DNA from: Pseudomonas sp. B21_DOA
GTDB taxonomy: Bacteria; Pseudomonadota; Gammaproteobacteria; Pseudomonadales; Pseudomonadaceae
Assembly (NCBI GenBank): GCA_030544685.1
Contig: CP086683.1
Span: 1,860,001 to 1,924,000 of the forward strand
Length of the DNA stretch: 64,000 nt
Direction: 5' to 3'
The number at the start of each line of letters is the position of its first letter. The stretch's first letter is position 1. Positions 11,303 through 20,632 of the stretch are shown here, one piece after another. The position numbers and the translations under genes are program-made. The notes under the pieces are model-generated. The model was not told where the DNA came from and ran no database searches. It saw only the letters and a list, made by a program, of their open reading frames with translations.

Positions 11303-11353
11303 AAGCAGCTACAAGTTTCAAGCTGCAAGCTACAAGTTAAAGCAGAATCGCTC

Positions 11354-11392
11354 AGCTTGCAGCTTGCAGCTTGCAGCTTGCAGCTTGCAGCT
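11354..11392. repeat. AGCTTGC heptamer tandem repeat
   Basis: Five perfect tandem copies of AGCTTGC plus a partial sixth, ending on the nadC stop codon. Degenerate relatives (AGCTACAAGTTTCAAGCTGC) precede it from about 11307. The same unit recurs beside the speC terminator at 34958-34988. Confidence 0.9.
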
Positions 11393-12240
11393 CAGAGACT
11401 CAGTCTCATCGACAGATCCACCGCTTTGACATCCTTGGTCATCGCACCAATCGAAATGTAATCCACGCCCGTTTCGGCGATCGGCAGCAGCGTGCTTTCG
11501 TTGATGCCGCCGCTGGCTTCCAGTTTCGCTTTGCCGGCGGTCAGGCGTACCGCTTCGCGCATGTCGTCCAGGCTCAGTTCGTCGAGCATGATGATGTCGG
11601 CGCCGGCTTCCAGCGCCTGCTTCAGTTCTTCAAGACTTTCCACTTCGATCTCCACCGGTTTGCCCGGGGCGATCTTGTGCGCGGCGGCCACGGCTTCGGC
11701 GATGCCACCGCTGGCGGCGATGTGGTTTTCCTTGATCAGGAAAGCGTCGTAGAGACCGATGCGGTGGTTGTGACAGCCGCCGCAGGTCACCGCATATTTC
11801 TGTGCCATACGCAGGCCGGGCAGAGTCTTGCGGGTGTCGAGCAACTTGACCTGCGTCTCGCCGACGAAGTCCGCCAGGTATTGCGCGCGCGTCGCTACGC
11901 CGGACAACAACTGCAGGAAGTTCAACGCGCTGCGTTCACCCGTCAGCAACGAGCGAGCCGGGCCTTCGAGGTGGAACAGCGGCTGATTGGCCTTGACCCG
12001 CTGGCCGTCGACCACTTGCCAATGCACCGCCACGCGCGGATCGAGCTGGCGGAACACCGCATCGACCCACGCGGTGCCGCAGATGACGGCGTCGTCGCGG
12101 GTGATAATGGTGGCTTTGGCCAGGCGTTCGGCCGGGATCAGTTGCGCGGTGATGTCGCCGCTGCCGACGTCTTCAAGCAACGCACGACGCACGTTGTTTT
12201 CGATTTCGGCGGTCAGATCGGCGAGACGTAGATTCGGCAT
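11392..12240 (-). CDS. nadC: nicotinate-nucleotide pyrophosphorylase (carboxylating)
   Basis: Converts quinolinate and PRPP to nicotinate mononucleotide and CO2 in de novo NAD synthesis. The 282-aa product starts [14 protein letters not shown]; an upstream in-frame start at 12312 was rejected. Conserved motifs include [57 protein letters not shown] and LEASGGINE. Its position next to DUF1631-ampD-ampE matches PAO1 order. Confidence 0.95.
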   Translation of the reverse strand: MPNLRLADLTAEIENNVRRALLEDVGSGDITAQLIPAERLAKATIITRDDAVICGTAWVDAVFRQLDPRVAVHWQVVDGQRVKANQPLFHLEGPARSLLTGERSALNFLQLLSGVATRAQYLADFVGETQVKLLDTRKTLPGLRMAQKYAVTCGGCHNHRIGLYDAFLIKENHIAASGGIAEAVAAAHKIAPGKPVEIEVESLEELKQALEAGADIIMLDELSLDDMREAVRLTAGKAKLEASGGINESTLLPIAETGVDYISIGAMTKDVKAVDLSMRLSL

Positions 12241-12506
12241 AACGGACTCCACAAACAAAGTGGTTCGATTATAGGGGCAGGGCGCGAGCCAACCCAAGGC
12301 GAGAACGCGCATGCCTGACGCATCTGGTCGATTTTCCTGCGCTGAGTTCGAGGCGCATGGCGTATAGGGGAAACCCTGAGACCTATAGCATCGCCGGCCT
12401 CTTTTGCCAGATAATCCGCCTTGTATTTGACGTCATGGCTTTGACGAACGACTCCACTGGGGCAGTGTCAAAGCGACGAACCGAATCACCGTTCCAGGAG
12501 GCCAGG

Positions 12507-14683
12507 ATGCGCAACGACGGGAAAGTGGTGCCTTTGCACCGGGCGACTGCCGATCTGGCGGACCACTCGCCGCTTGCCCGCTTGCCGGTGATTCTGCTGC
12601 AGGTTCGCGACAAGGCTGCGCAGCAGCTGCGCCACGATTTGCAGGAGCTGTTCGATAACGCTGATGACACCCTGTTCGAAATGGCCGACCGGGCGCGCAA
12701 CGACGTCGATCAGAACATTTTTTCGAAGCCATGCGCGACCTGCGCCTCAAGCGCAAGAATATCGAGCGCGGCTTTCTTGAACTGTTCTTTGAAGCCTTCG
12801 CCGGCCTTACCCAATACGATCCCGCCGCCAATACCCTGCCACGCACCCCGGTGGTCGAAGAGTCGGCGCCGCGCACCGATGCCATGGAGCGTACCGTCGC
12901 CGTGCAGACCATGGTCAGCCGTGTGCTCAAGCGCGACGGCTTTGCCCTCGACCAACTGACCGCACGGTTCAGCTCGATGCTCGGCAAGCGTCTCGATGAT
13001 CAGCACAATCCCCTCAGCCCGGCGATGCTCTGCGAATACTTCCTGCAGGCCGGGCGTAACCTCGGCGTCGAGATCAAGGTCAAGCTGATCCTGCTCAAAC
13101 TGTTCGAACGCTATGTGCTGGCCGACACCGAGCAACTGTATGCCGAAGCCAATCAGTTGCTGCTCGCCACCGGCGTGTTGCCACATCTGAAACCCGCCGT
13201 GGCTCGTCGCATGGTCGAGCCTGCCGATAGCGACACATTCATTGAAGATCTCGACGAGCCGCCAGCGGACGAAGGCATCGAGGAAGTGTTCGCAGCGATG
13301 CAGCAATTGCTCGCCCACGTGCGCGGCCGCGTCACACCGACCCTGGAGCCCGGTGCCCCGGCGCATCCGATCAATACCCGCGACCTGCTGCGGTTGTTGT
13401 CGCACTTGCAGCAATACGTCCCTGCGCTCGAGGCTCAGGAGGATTTCGATCTGCGCCACCAGCTCGAGCAACTGCTGACCCGGGTCAGCGTCAGAAGCGG
13501 CAGATCCCGCGTCGTCGCGACGGCCGACGAAGACGTGATCAACCTGATCGCCATGGTCTTCGACTGCATCCTCGATGATCGCAACGTGCCTGACGCGCTC
13601 AAGACGCTGATCGGCCGACTGCAGATTCCGATGCTCAAGGTCGCTGTACTGGACAAAAGTTTCTTCAGCCGCAGCACGCACCCGGCGCGGCGCCTGCTCA
13701 ATGAAATCGCCGAGGCCGCAATGGGCTGGAGCGATTGCGACGGCGCTGAGCGCGACAACCTCTACGTGCGCATCGAGCAAGTGGTACAGCGCTTGCTCAG
13801 CGAGTTTGTCGACGACCCGGCGATCTTCTCCGAACTGCTCGCCGACTTCCTCGCCTTCACTCAGGAAGAGCGCCGCCGCACCGAACTGCTTGAACAACGC
13901 TTGCGGGACGCCGAGGAAGGCCGGGCGAAGGCCGAGCTGGCTCAGCGGCGTGTCTCGCAGGCGTTGCAACAGGCGCTACTGGGCAAAGTGCTGCCGGCGA
14001 CGGTAGTGAGTTTCGTCCAGCAGGCCTGGAGCAAAGTGCTGTTGCTGACCTGCCTCAAGCATGGCGATCAGTCTGCCGAATGGCACGCCGACGTGCAGAC
14101 CATGGAACAGTTGGTCTGGAGCGTGCAGCGCCACGACGACGGCGAATCCAGCCTGCGCCTGCTGGCACTGGTCCCGGGGTTGCTCAAGTCACTGCGCGAT
14201 GGCCTGAGCAGCACCGCGTTCGACCCGTTTGCCACCAGCGAATTTTTCAGTGAGCTGGAGGCTCTGCACGTGCGCGTGCTGGAGCGTTCCGACGATGCCG
14301 ATCACAGCGCCATGCCGCTGATCGAAGTCACGCCCGAGGTCTTGCAGCACAGCGCCGGCCAGGCAACAGCCACCCCGGCGCCGCGCCTGGCGCAAGACGC
14401 TGCCGGTCTGTCTCAGGTCGAGCAGTTGCGAGTGGGCCACTGGGTGGTGTTCGACGCAGACGACGAACAGACCTTGCGTTGCAAACTCGCCGCGATCATC
14501 GAAGAGACCGGCAAATATGTCTTCGTCGACCGCACCGGGACGAAAGTGCTGGAGCACAGCCGCACCGACCTCGCCTTGGCTTTCAGCCGTGGCGCCGCGC
14601 GTGCGCTGGATGACACCTTGCTGTTCGACCGCGCATTGGAATCGGTGCTGGGCGACCTGCGGCGACTCAATCGCGGCAAGTGA
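12507..14683 (+). CDS. DUF1631 domain-containing protein (one apparent frameshift)
   Basis: Large cytosolic protein of unknown function found in the same nadC-ampD interval of other Pseudomonas. ATG 12507 has CCAGGAGG upstream. As written the frame breaks at the T-run 12718-12723; one extra T changes IFSKPCAT to IFFEAMRDLRLKRKNIERG and gives about 725 aa. The product is alpha-helical and charged, with a C-terminal module (LRVGHWVVFDADDEQTLRCKLAAI) that resembles a PilZ-like beta-barrel; that last point is inference. No transmembrane segments seen. Confidence 0.85.
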
Positions 14684-14747
14684 TCGCGCGGTGAGGGTGG
14701 ATCGCGGCATACTGGGCGCCCACATGGTCGGCGTTGAAGGAATCGGT

Positions 14748-15308
14748 ATGCAGTTGGATCCCGCGAGCGGGTGGTGTCATGGCGTGCAGATCTGCCCGTC
14801 GCCCAACTTCAATGAGCGCCCGGCGGGCGAAGTGTCCCTGTTGGTCATCCACAACATCAGCCTGCCGCCGGCGCAATTCGCCACGGGCAAGGTGCAGGAA
14901 TTTTTCCAGAATCGTCTGGATGTCACCGAACATCCCTACTTTGCAGGCATCGCTGACCTGCGTGTCTCGGCGCATTTTCTGATCGAACGTGACGGCAAGG
15001 TCACCCAGTTTGTCTCCTGTCTTGCGCGGGCGTGGCATGCCGGGGTTTCTGTGTTCGAGGGCCGTGAAACCTGTAACGATTTTTCCGTGGGCATCGAGCT
15101 GGAAGGCACCGATGATCTGCCGTTCACCGACGAGCAATATCGCGCGCTTACTGCGCTGTCCCGGCAGTTGCAGAAACGTTTTCCGGCGATCACTGATCAG
15201 CGTATCTGCGGCCACAGCGATATCGCTCCGGGGCGCAAGACCGATCCGGGACCGGCATTCGACTGGGCACGCTACCGCGCAGCCCTGGCAAAAGAGGAAG
15301 GACAATGA
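14748..15308 (+). CDS. ampD: 1,6-anhydro-N-acetylmuramyl-L-alanine amidase
   Basis: Cytosolic zinc amidase that cleaves recycled anhydromuropeptides, and so sets the AmpR signal that controls AmpC beta-lactamase. The 186-aa amidase_2 protein has the zinc ligands His35 (VIHNISLP), His156 and Asp166 (GHSDIAPGRKTDPGP). ATG 14748 is chosen because it gives the family start MQLDPASGWC. It overlaps ampE by 4 bp (ATGA). Confidence 0.95.
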   Translation: MQLDPASGWCHGVQICPSPNFNERPAGEVSLLVIHNISLPPAQFATGKVQEFFQNRLDVTEHPYFAGIADLRVSAHFLIERDGKVTQFVSCLARAWHAGVSVFEGRETCNDFSVGIELEGTDDLPFTDEQYRALTALSRQLQKRFPAITDQRICGHSDIAPGRKTDPGPAFDWARYRAALAKEEGQ

Positions 15309-16144
15309 GTTTTCTGGTGTTACTGCTGGCGGTGTGGATCGAGAAGTTTTCGGCCCTGCGTCATCGGCTTCAACGCGACGGCGGATGGATCCGCGAACTG
15401 CACAAACTCGAAAACAGCAAACGGCTGGCCAGGCAACCGTGGCTGGTGCTGACGATTCTGGTGCTGTGCCCGGTGGCGTTGCTGGCGCTGTTGCTGCTGG
15501 TGCTGGAACCGGTGGCGTACGGTCTGCTGGCGCTGCCGGTGCACTTGTTGGTGGTGATTTACAGCCTCGGGCGTGGCGATCTGCTCGGCGGCCTCGGGCC
15601 GTTCCGCGATGCCTGGCGTCGTGAGGACCTGCAAGCGGCGGCGCACGTGGCCAAGCGCGACCTGAACATCTGCGCTGACAGCGGCGAGCAATTGCTCGAG
15701 CAGGTGCAAGGTCATTTGTTGTGGCAGGCCTATCAGAGTTTCTTCGCGGTGATCTTCTGGTATTTCCTCCTCGGTCCGGTGGCAGCATTGGCCTATCGGC
15801 TGTTGGCGCTGGCCGAAGAGCACGGGACCAACCCGGCGCTGGTCGAGCGTGCTGCGCAGTTGCGCCATGCCTTCGATTGGGTGCCGGTGCGTTTGCTGGC
15901 GGCGAGTCTGGCGCTTGTCGGCAACTTCGTCGCGGTCAGTCGAGTGATGCTGCACGAACTGTTGAACTGGAACATCAGCGCAGCGCAGTTGATCAACAAG
16001 GTCGGCCTGGCAGCCGGGGAGGTTCCACCGCCAGTGGTCGGCCCGGACGGCATCAACACCCTCGACTGCCTGTGGGAACTGCTGCTGCGCGCGGCGGTGC
16101 TGTGGTATGCCGGGTTTGCCTTGTGGACTGTTCTGGTTCACTGA
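15305..16144 (+). CDS. ampE: regulatory signalling modulator protein AmpE
   Basis: Inner-membrane partner of AmpD in the beta-lactamase induction locus; its biochemical role is poorly understood. The 279-aa product begins MSFLVLLLAVWIEKFSALRHR and has about four hydrophobic segments (near 1-12, 45-85, 145-170 and 255-278). Its start overlaps the ampD stop, so the two are translationally coupled. Confidence 0.93.
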   Translation: MSFLVLLLAVWIEKFSALRHRLQRDGGWIRELHKLENSKRLARQPWLVLTILVLCPVALLALLLLVLEPVAYGLLALPVHLLVVIYSLGRGDLLGGLGPFRDAWRREDLQAAAHVAKRDLNICADSGEQLLEQVQGHLLWQAYQSFFAVIFWYFLLGPVAALAYRLLALAEEHGTNPALVERAAQLRHAFDWVPVRLLAASLALVGNFVAVSRVMLHELLNWNISAAQLINKVGLAAGEVPPPVVGPDGINTLDCLWELLLRAAVLWYAGFALWTVLVH

Positions 16145-16150
16145 TTAGAG

Positions 16151-16248
16151 AAGATCAAAAGATCGCAGCCTGCGGCAACTCCTACATGGGATCGCATTTC
16201 CTGTAGGAGCTGCCGAAGGCTCGGACCGCGATCGGACGATCTTTTCGC
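16151..16248. repeat. REP palindrome pair, GTAGGAGCTGCCGAAGGC type
   Basis: An imperfect inverted repeat: GATCGCAGCCTGCGGCAACTCCTAC at one end, and GTAGGAGCTGCCGAAGGCTC plus a GATC-rich tail at the other. Single copies of the same unit occur at about 42577-42606 and 56361-56395. It lies between ampE and the chemoreceptor. Confidence 0.75.
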
Positions 16249-16399
16249 TTTTGACTGTGGCGATCACTGCATCGCCATTAACCTTAAGTTACAAAACCTC
16301 CCGCCGATTTGCGCTATACAGAGATAGCGCCCGATAGTGGCTATCTGCTTTCGTCCCGCGCCTGCCAATAAAAACAAGAAAAACCAAGGGAGACTTCCA

Positions 16400-18429
16400 G
16401 TGAAGAGCTTGCTCTATCCCGCCGTCTCGCTGATGAACCGTCTGAGCTTCGGCATGAAGTTCAGCCTGATCAGCGTGCTGTTCCTAGTGCCGATGCTGGT
16501 GACCAATTTCTATCTGGTGCGCGACTCCTATCGCGAATTTCAGGGCACCCGCGTCGAACTGCAGAGCCTCGACCTGTTGGGCAGCAGCTTGAGCCTGCGT
16601 CGCGATCTGGAGACCCTGAACAATCTGGTGCAGATCGACGTCACCCTCGGCCAGTCCGGCAAGGCCGGCAACGTCGAAGCGCAGATCCAGACGCTGGAGC
16701 AGGCTTTGCTCGCGCGCCTGGAAGGGCTGGCGGCGATGACCGAGGACCCGGAGCAGATCAAGCAGTTCGAGGCGAAACGCGATGAAATGATCGCCGCGTT
16801 CAAGGCCCAGCAAGCGGAGAGCTCGCTGCAAAGCAAAAGCGCGTTGATTGGCAAGTTGCTGGCCAATGCGCAGATTTTCAGCCAGATCATCACCAGTCAG
16901 GCCGGCCTCAGTCGCGATAACCAGAGCGACATTCGCCAGCTCAGCGAACTGGTGACGCTGATCACCCCAGCGTCACGCAGACTCTCGGCGAAGGCCGGGC
17001 GATAGGCTCGTATTCGTTGGGCCAGGGCTTTCTCAACAGTTCCTCGAGCACGCGTTTTGACGAGTTGCTGGTGCAGATCGAAAAGCTCCAGGCCGAGTAC
17101 GCGCTGAAACTGCAAGACGCCCTCGGTTCCAGCAGCGCCGCACGCGAATCCCTCAGTGCCCAGGCCGACACCAGCAAGGCTTCACTCAAGCAGGCCAGCG
17201 AGCTGTTCGAAGAACAAGTGGTGATGGCCGACACCCTCGATGCGCCGTGGCAGGCGTTCTACGATCAGGTCACCGGGCTGATGGAACACACCTACCAGCT
17301 CAATCAGGCCACGCTGAAATTCCTCGGCAGCCAGTTGCAGCAGCGTCTGGCGCAGAATCGCACGCACATGATTCTGCAAGCCTCGGCGCTGTCGGTGGTG
17401 TTCGTGCTGATTTTCTATCTTTATGGCGGTTTCTACGCCTCGACCCGCACCACCCTGAAAAGCCTTGGCGCGATGATGGACAAGGTCGCGGCCGGTGACA
17501 TGACCGTCAACTTCAAGGCCAGCAGCCGTGATGAACTGGGCGAGTTGGGCGAGGTGTTCAACGGCACGGTGAAGAAGATTCACGACTTGATCGAACGCGT
17601 CGGCCACACCGTCGGCGAGGTCGAGCGTCAGGCCGGACAGGTCGAAAGCGTGTCGGCGCAAAGCAATCAGGCCGTCGCCGGCCAGCGTACGCAGATCGAA
17701 CAAGTGGCGACGGCGATGAACCAGATGTCGGCGACGTCAATGGAAGTCGCGCGCAGTGCTGCGGCCGCGGTGAGCAGCGCCCATAGCGTCAACGACGAAA
17801 CCCTCAGCGGGCGCGGTCTGGTGGAATCGCAGCAAGGCAGCATTGCCGCGCTGGCCAGCGAAATCGATCAGTCGGTGCTAGTGATCAATCAACTGGCCAG
17901 CGACAGCCAGTCGATCAGCCGTGTGCTTGAGGTGATCAAGAGCATCGCCGAACAGACCAACCTGCTGGCGCTCAACGCCGCTATCGAAGCGGCCCGGGCC
18001 GGTGAGCAGGGGCGCGGTTTTGCCGTGGTCGCCGACGAAGTGCGCACCTTGGCCAAGCGCACCCAGCAATCGACCGAAGAAATCGAACAGATGATCGCCA
18101 AGTTGCACGGCGGCGTCGGCGCGGCGGTGAAGGCCATGGGTGTCAGCCATCAGATGGCCAATGGCACGGTCGGGCAGTCGGAGAAGGTCCAGCAGGCACT
18201 GGAAAATATTCTTGGCGCGGTGGGCATGATCGTCGACCAGAACCAGCAGATTGCCGCTGCCGTGGAACAGCAGACCGCCGTGGCCCATGACATCGACCAG
18301 AACATCGTCGAAATCAACCGCGCCGGCGAACGCACAGCGCAAGGTGCGCACCAGACCGAAGATGCCAGCCGCGCGCTGTCGGCGCAGGTGGTTGAGCTCA
18401 AACAACTGATCAGTGCGTTTCGCGTCTGA
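16400..18429 (+). CDS. methyl-accepting chemotaxis protein (one apparent frameshift)
   Basis: Transmembrane chemoreceptor signalling through CheW/CheA. GTG 16400 follows AAGGGAG. One C missing in 16965-16968 makes the frame stop at 17005; repaired, it reads LITPSVTQTLGEGRAIGSYSLG and gives 676 aa. The order is a TM segment at about 20-42, a large helical periplasmic domain, a second TM near 17380-17450, HAMP, then the signalling hairpin with the invariant tip EQTNLLALNAAIEAARAGEQ and GRGFAVVADEVR. Ligand unknown. Its position next to ampE matches PAO1 PA4520 (recalled). Confidence 0.9.
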
Positions 18430-18450
18430 AAGCTGGAACCGGATCAAAAA

Positions 18451-18541
18451 TGTGGGAGCGAGCCTGCTCGCGAAGGCGGTGGATCAGGCACTGGCGATGT
18501 CACTGACAGACCGCTATCGCGAGCAGGCTCGCTTCCACAGG
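18451..18541. repeat. REPIN (GTGGGAGCGAGC type)
   Basis: Two inverted REP units, TGTGGGAGCGAGCCTGCTCG and its reverse complement with TCC, separated by a ~40-bp variable spacer. It lies between convergent genes and could form a long hairpin in RNA from either side. Confidence 0.9.
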
Positions 18542-18552
18542 GGACGGCGGTG

Positions 18553-19329
18553 TTACCAGCCGAAGACTTCGCAGCAGTTGGCGGTGCTGGCGGCGGCGAG
18601 TTGTTCAGGCGTGATATTCATCAGCTCGGCCAGCGCCGCACAAATCGCCGGCAGATGCGCCGGGCTGTTGCGCTGGCCGGGGAACATCGCGGGGGCCATG
18701 TCCGGTGAATCGGTTTCCAGCACCACCGATTGCAGCGGCAGTTCCGGCAGGACCCGATGCATGCGCAATGCCTGCGGCCAGGTCGGTGCACCGCCAAGAC
18801 CCAGTTTGAAACCGAGCTTGATGTATTCCCGCGCTTCCTCGCGGCTGCCGGCGAAGGCGTGGATGATGCCGGCGCGTTTGAGCTTGAAGCGTTTGAGCGT
18901 GGCGATCACCGCTGCGTGGCTGCGGCGTACATGGATCAGTGCTGGCAACTCGAAGTCCGCCGCCAGTTGCAGCTGCGCTTCGAACAACGATTGCTGGCGC
19001 TCGCGATCCAGGGTTTCGATGAAATAATCGAGGCCGATCTCGCCGACTGCGCACAGCTGCCGATGCCCACGCAACCGTGTCAGCCAGTCCCCCAGCGCAT
19101 GCAAATCCTCGGGCCGATGCTGATCGAGAAACACCGGGTGCAGACCGAACGCCGCGTACAGCTCGGCATCGCTCTGCACCAGATCCCAGACCCGTTGCCA
19201 GTTGTCCTGATGCACGCCCAGCACGACGATGCGCCGCACGCCAAGGGCGCGGCTTTCGGCCAGCAACTCGGCGCGATCGGCGTCGAAGTCGGGGAAGTCG
19301 AGGTGGGTGTGGCTGTCGATCAGCTCCAC
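18553..19329 (-). CDS. TatD family hydrolase
   Basis: Metal-dependent hydrolase (TIM barrel); family members act as DNases or deoxyribonucleotide phosphatases. The 258-aa product shows the metal-binding motifs DSHTHLD (N-terminus), GEIGLDYF, HVRRSHAAV, HAFAGS and ETDSPDM. It most resembles the YjjV branch. It is immediately downstream of cra (3-bp gap), suggesting co-transcription. Physiological substrate unknown. Confidence 0.88.
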   Translation of the reverse strand: MELIDSHTHLDFPDFDADRAELLAESRALGVRRIVVLGVHQDNWQRVWDLVQSDAELYAAFGLHPVFLDQHRPEDLHALGDWLTRLRGHRQLCAVGEIGLDYFIETLDRERQQSLFEAQLQLAADFELPALIHVRRSHAAVIATLKRFKLKRAGIIHAFAGSREEAREYIKLGFKLGLGGAPTWPQALRMHRVLPELPLQSVVLETDSPDMAPAMFPGQRNSPAHLPAICAALAELMNITPEQLAAASTANCCEVFGW

Positions 19330-19332
19330 GAT

Positions 19333-20328
19333 TCAGTCCCGATGAATACGCTGCTTGAAGGTCCGCGCAATGGCTTGCACGCCCGGTTGGTAGTCGTCCT
19401 GCTCGACCGCGGCCAAGGCCAGTTCCAGGGCCTTGTCGGCGATCAGCTGGTGTTGCTGGGACATGGCGTTGACCGGCAGCGGCAGGAAATCCAGCAACTG
19501 CGTGTCGCCGAAGGTGCCAAGGCGCAGCGGCCGCGATTTCAACGGGAAATCATGCAGCGCATCGAACACGCCCTGTAGCAGCACGTAGGAAGTGGTCACC
19601 AGCGCGTCAGGCAAATGCCCCAGACGCTGCAGGAGTTCTTCCATCAATTGCTTGCCGCACTCGCGGCTGAACGACTCGGCGTGCTCGACCAGCACTTCGC
19701 CTTTGAAGTCGCTGAGCGCTGCGCGGAAACCGGCGGCACGCTCCTGGCTGATGCTCAGCTCCGGGCGTGCGCCGAGCAGCACGATCTGTTTGGGCTGCGG
19801 GTCTAGCAGGCTCTGGGTCAGGTGCAGACTGGCCTCGCGGTCGTCGCTGATCACCGAACAGAAATGCTCCGGCTCCATGACCCGGTCGATGGCGATGATC
19901 GGCAGACCTTTGGCCTGCAACTGGCGGTAGCTGTCATCATCGGCGGGCAGGCAACTGGCAACGATCAGCGCATCGCAGCGACGCGCGCGGAACAGTTGCA
20001 GCAACTGGCGCTCGCTGTCCGGCGCATCGTCGGAACTGGCGATCAGCAATTGATAACCGCGCGCCCGCGCGCCTTGTTCGAGCAACTTGGCGATCCGCGC
20101 GTAACTGGGGTTTTCCAGATCCGGCAGGATAAAGCCCAGGGTGCGCGTGTGCCGACTGCGCAGGCCGGCCGCTTGCGGATTGGGCGTGAAGCCGTGCAGA
20201 TCGACCACCGCGCGCACGCGCTCGACGGTCGCGTTGCTGATGCGTTGCTGTTCGGCCTTGCCGTTGATGACGTAGCTGGCGGTGGTGACGGAGACGCCGG
20301 CCAACCGCGCGATATCACTGAGTTTCAA
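19333..20328 (-). CDS. cra: catabolite repressor/activator Cra (FruR)
   Basis: LacI-family regulator of the fructose operon, relieved by fructose-1-phosphate in Pseudomonas. The 331-aa protein has an N-terminal HTH (MKLSDIARLAGVSVTTASYVINGKA) and a periplasmic-binding-protein-like effector domain (RTLGFILPDLENPSYARIA). It is divergent from fruBKA, with one clear operator in the 304-bp gap. The HTH and context make FruR/Cra a firm call. Confidence 0.93.
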   Translation of the reverse strand: MKLSDIARLAGVSVTTASYVINGKAEQQRISNATVERVRAVVDLHGFTPNPQAAGLRSRHTRTLGFILPDLENPSYARIAKLLEQGARARGYQLLIASSDDAPDSERQLLQLFRARRCDALIVASCLPADDDSYRQLQAKGLPIIAIDRVMEPEHFCSVISDDREASLHLTQSLLDPQPKQIVLLGARPELSISQERAAGFRAALSDFKGEVLVEHAESFSRECGKQLMEELLQRLGHLPDALVTTSYVLLQGVFDALHDFPLKSRPLRLGTFGDTQLLDFLPLPVNAMSQQHQLIADKALELALAAVEQDDYQPGVQAIARTFKQRIHRD

Positions 20329-20474
20329 CCCGGTATTTCCTTGTTGTTTCGAGCATGCCGCGACATTTTCGCCAATCCTACCCGATAAGGGCAGTCGACT
20401 TGTTGCCTGGGCAGATCCGACCAGTTGGACTTCAAGGATGAGACATTATCGAGTAACGTGCCGATCAATCTAGA

Positions 20475-20486
20475 TTAAACGTTTCA
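20475..20486. promoter_or_regulatory. Cra operator
   Basis: TTAAACGTTTCA exactly matches the operator I recall for P. putida Cra upstream of fruBKA. It lies 147 bp before the fruB start in the cra-fruB divergent region, where it can repress fruBKA and perhaps affect cra. The rest of 20329-20632 holds no gene. Confidence 0.85.
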
Positions 20487-20632
20487 GCAAGCGTATTTTC
20501 TACGTTTTAGACGCCTTTGGCCGGTCCTGCCGTGAAACCGCCAAAACTGCCGCTGAAAAGCGCGGCAGAGCGCCTAAGCTGTGAACCATTCAAAACAATA
20601 CCTGGCGTTGAACTGCGCCAAAAGGAGATCGC

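Noticed and set aside
18451..18541. Possible CRISPR array from repeated palindromes
   Set aside because: Repeats are inverted pairs scattered singly between genes, with no regular direct repeats, spacers or cas genes.
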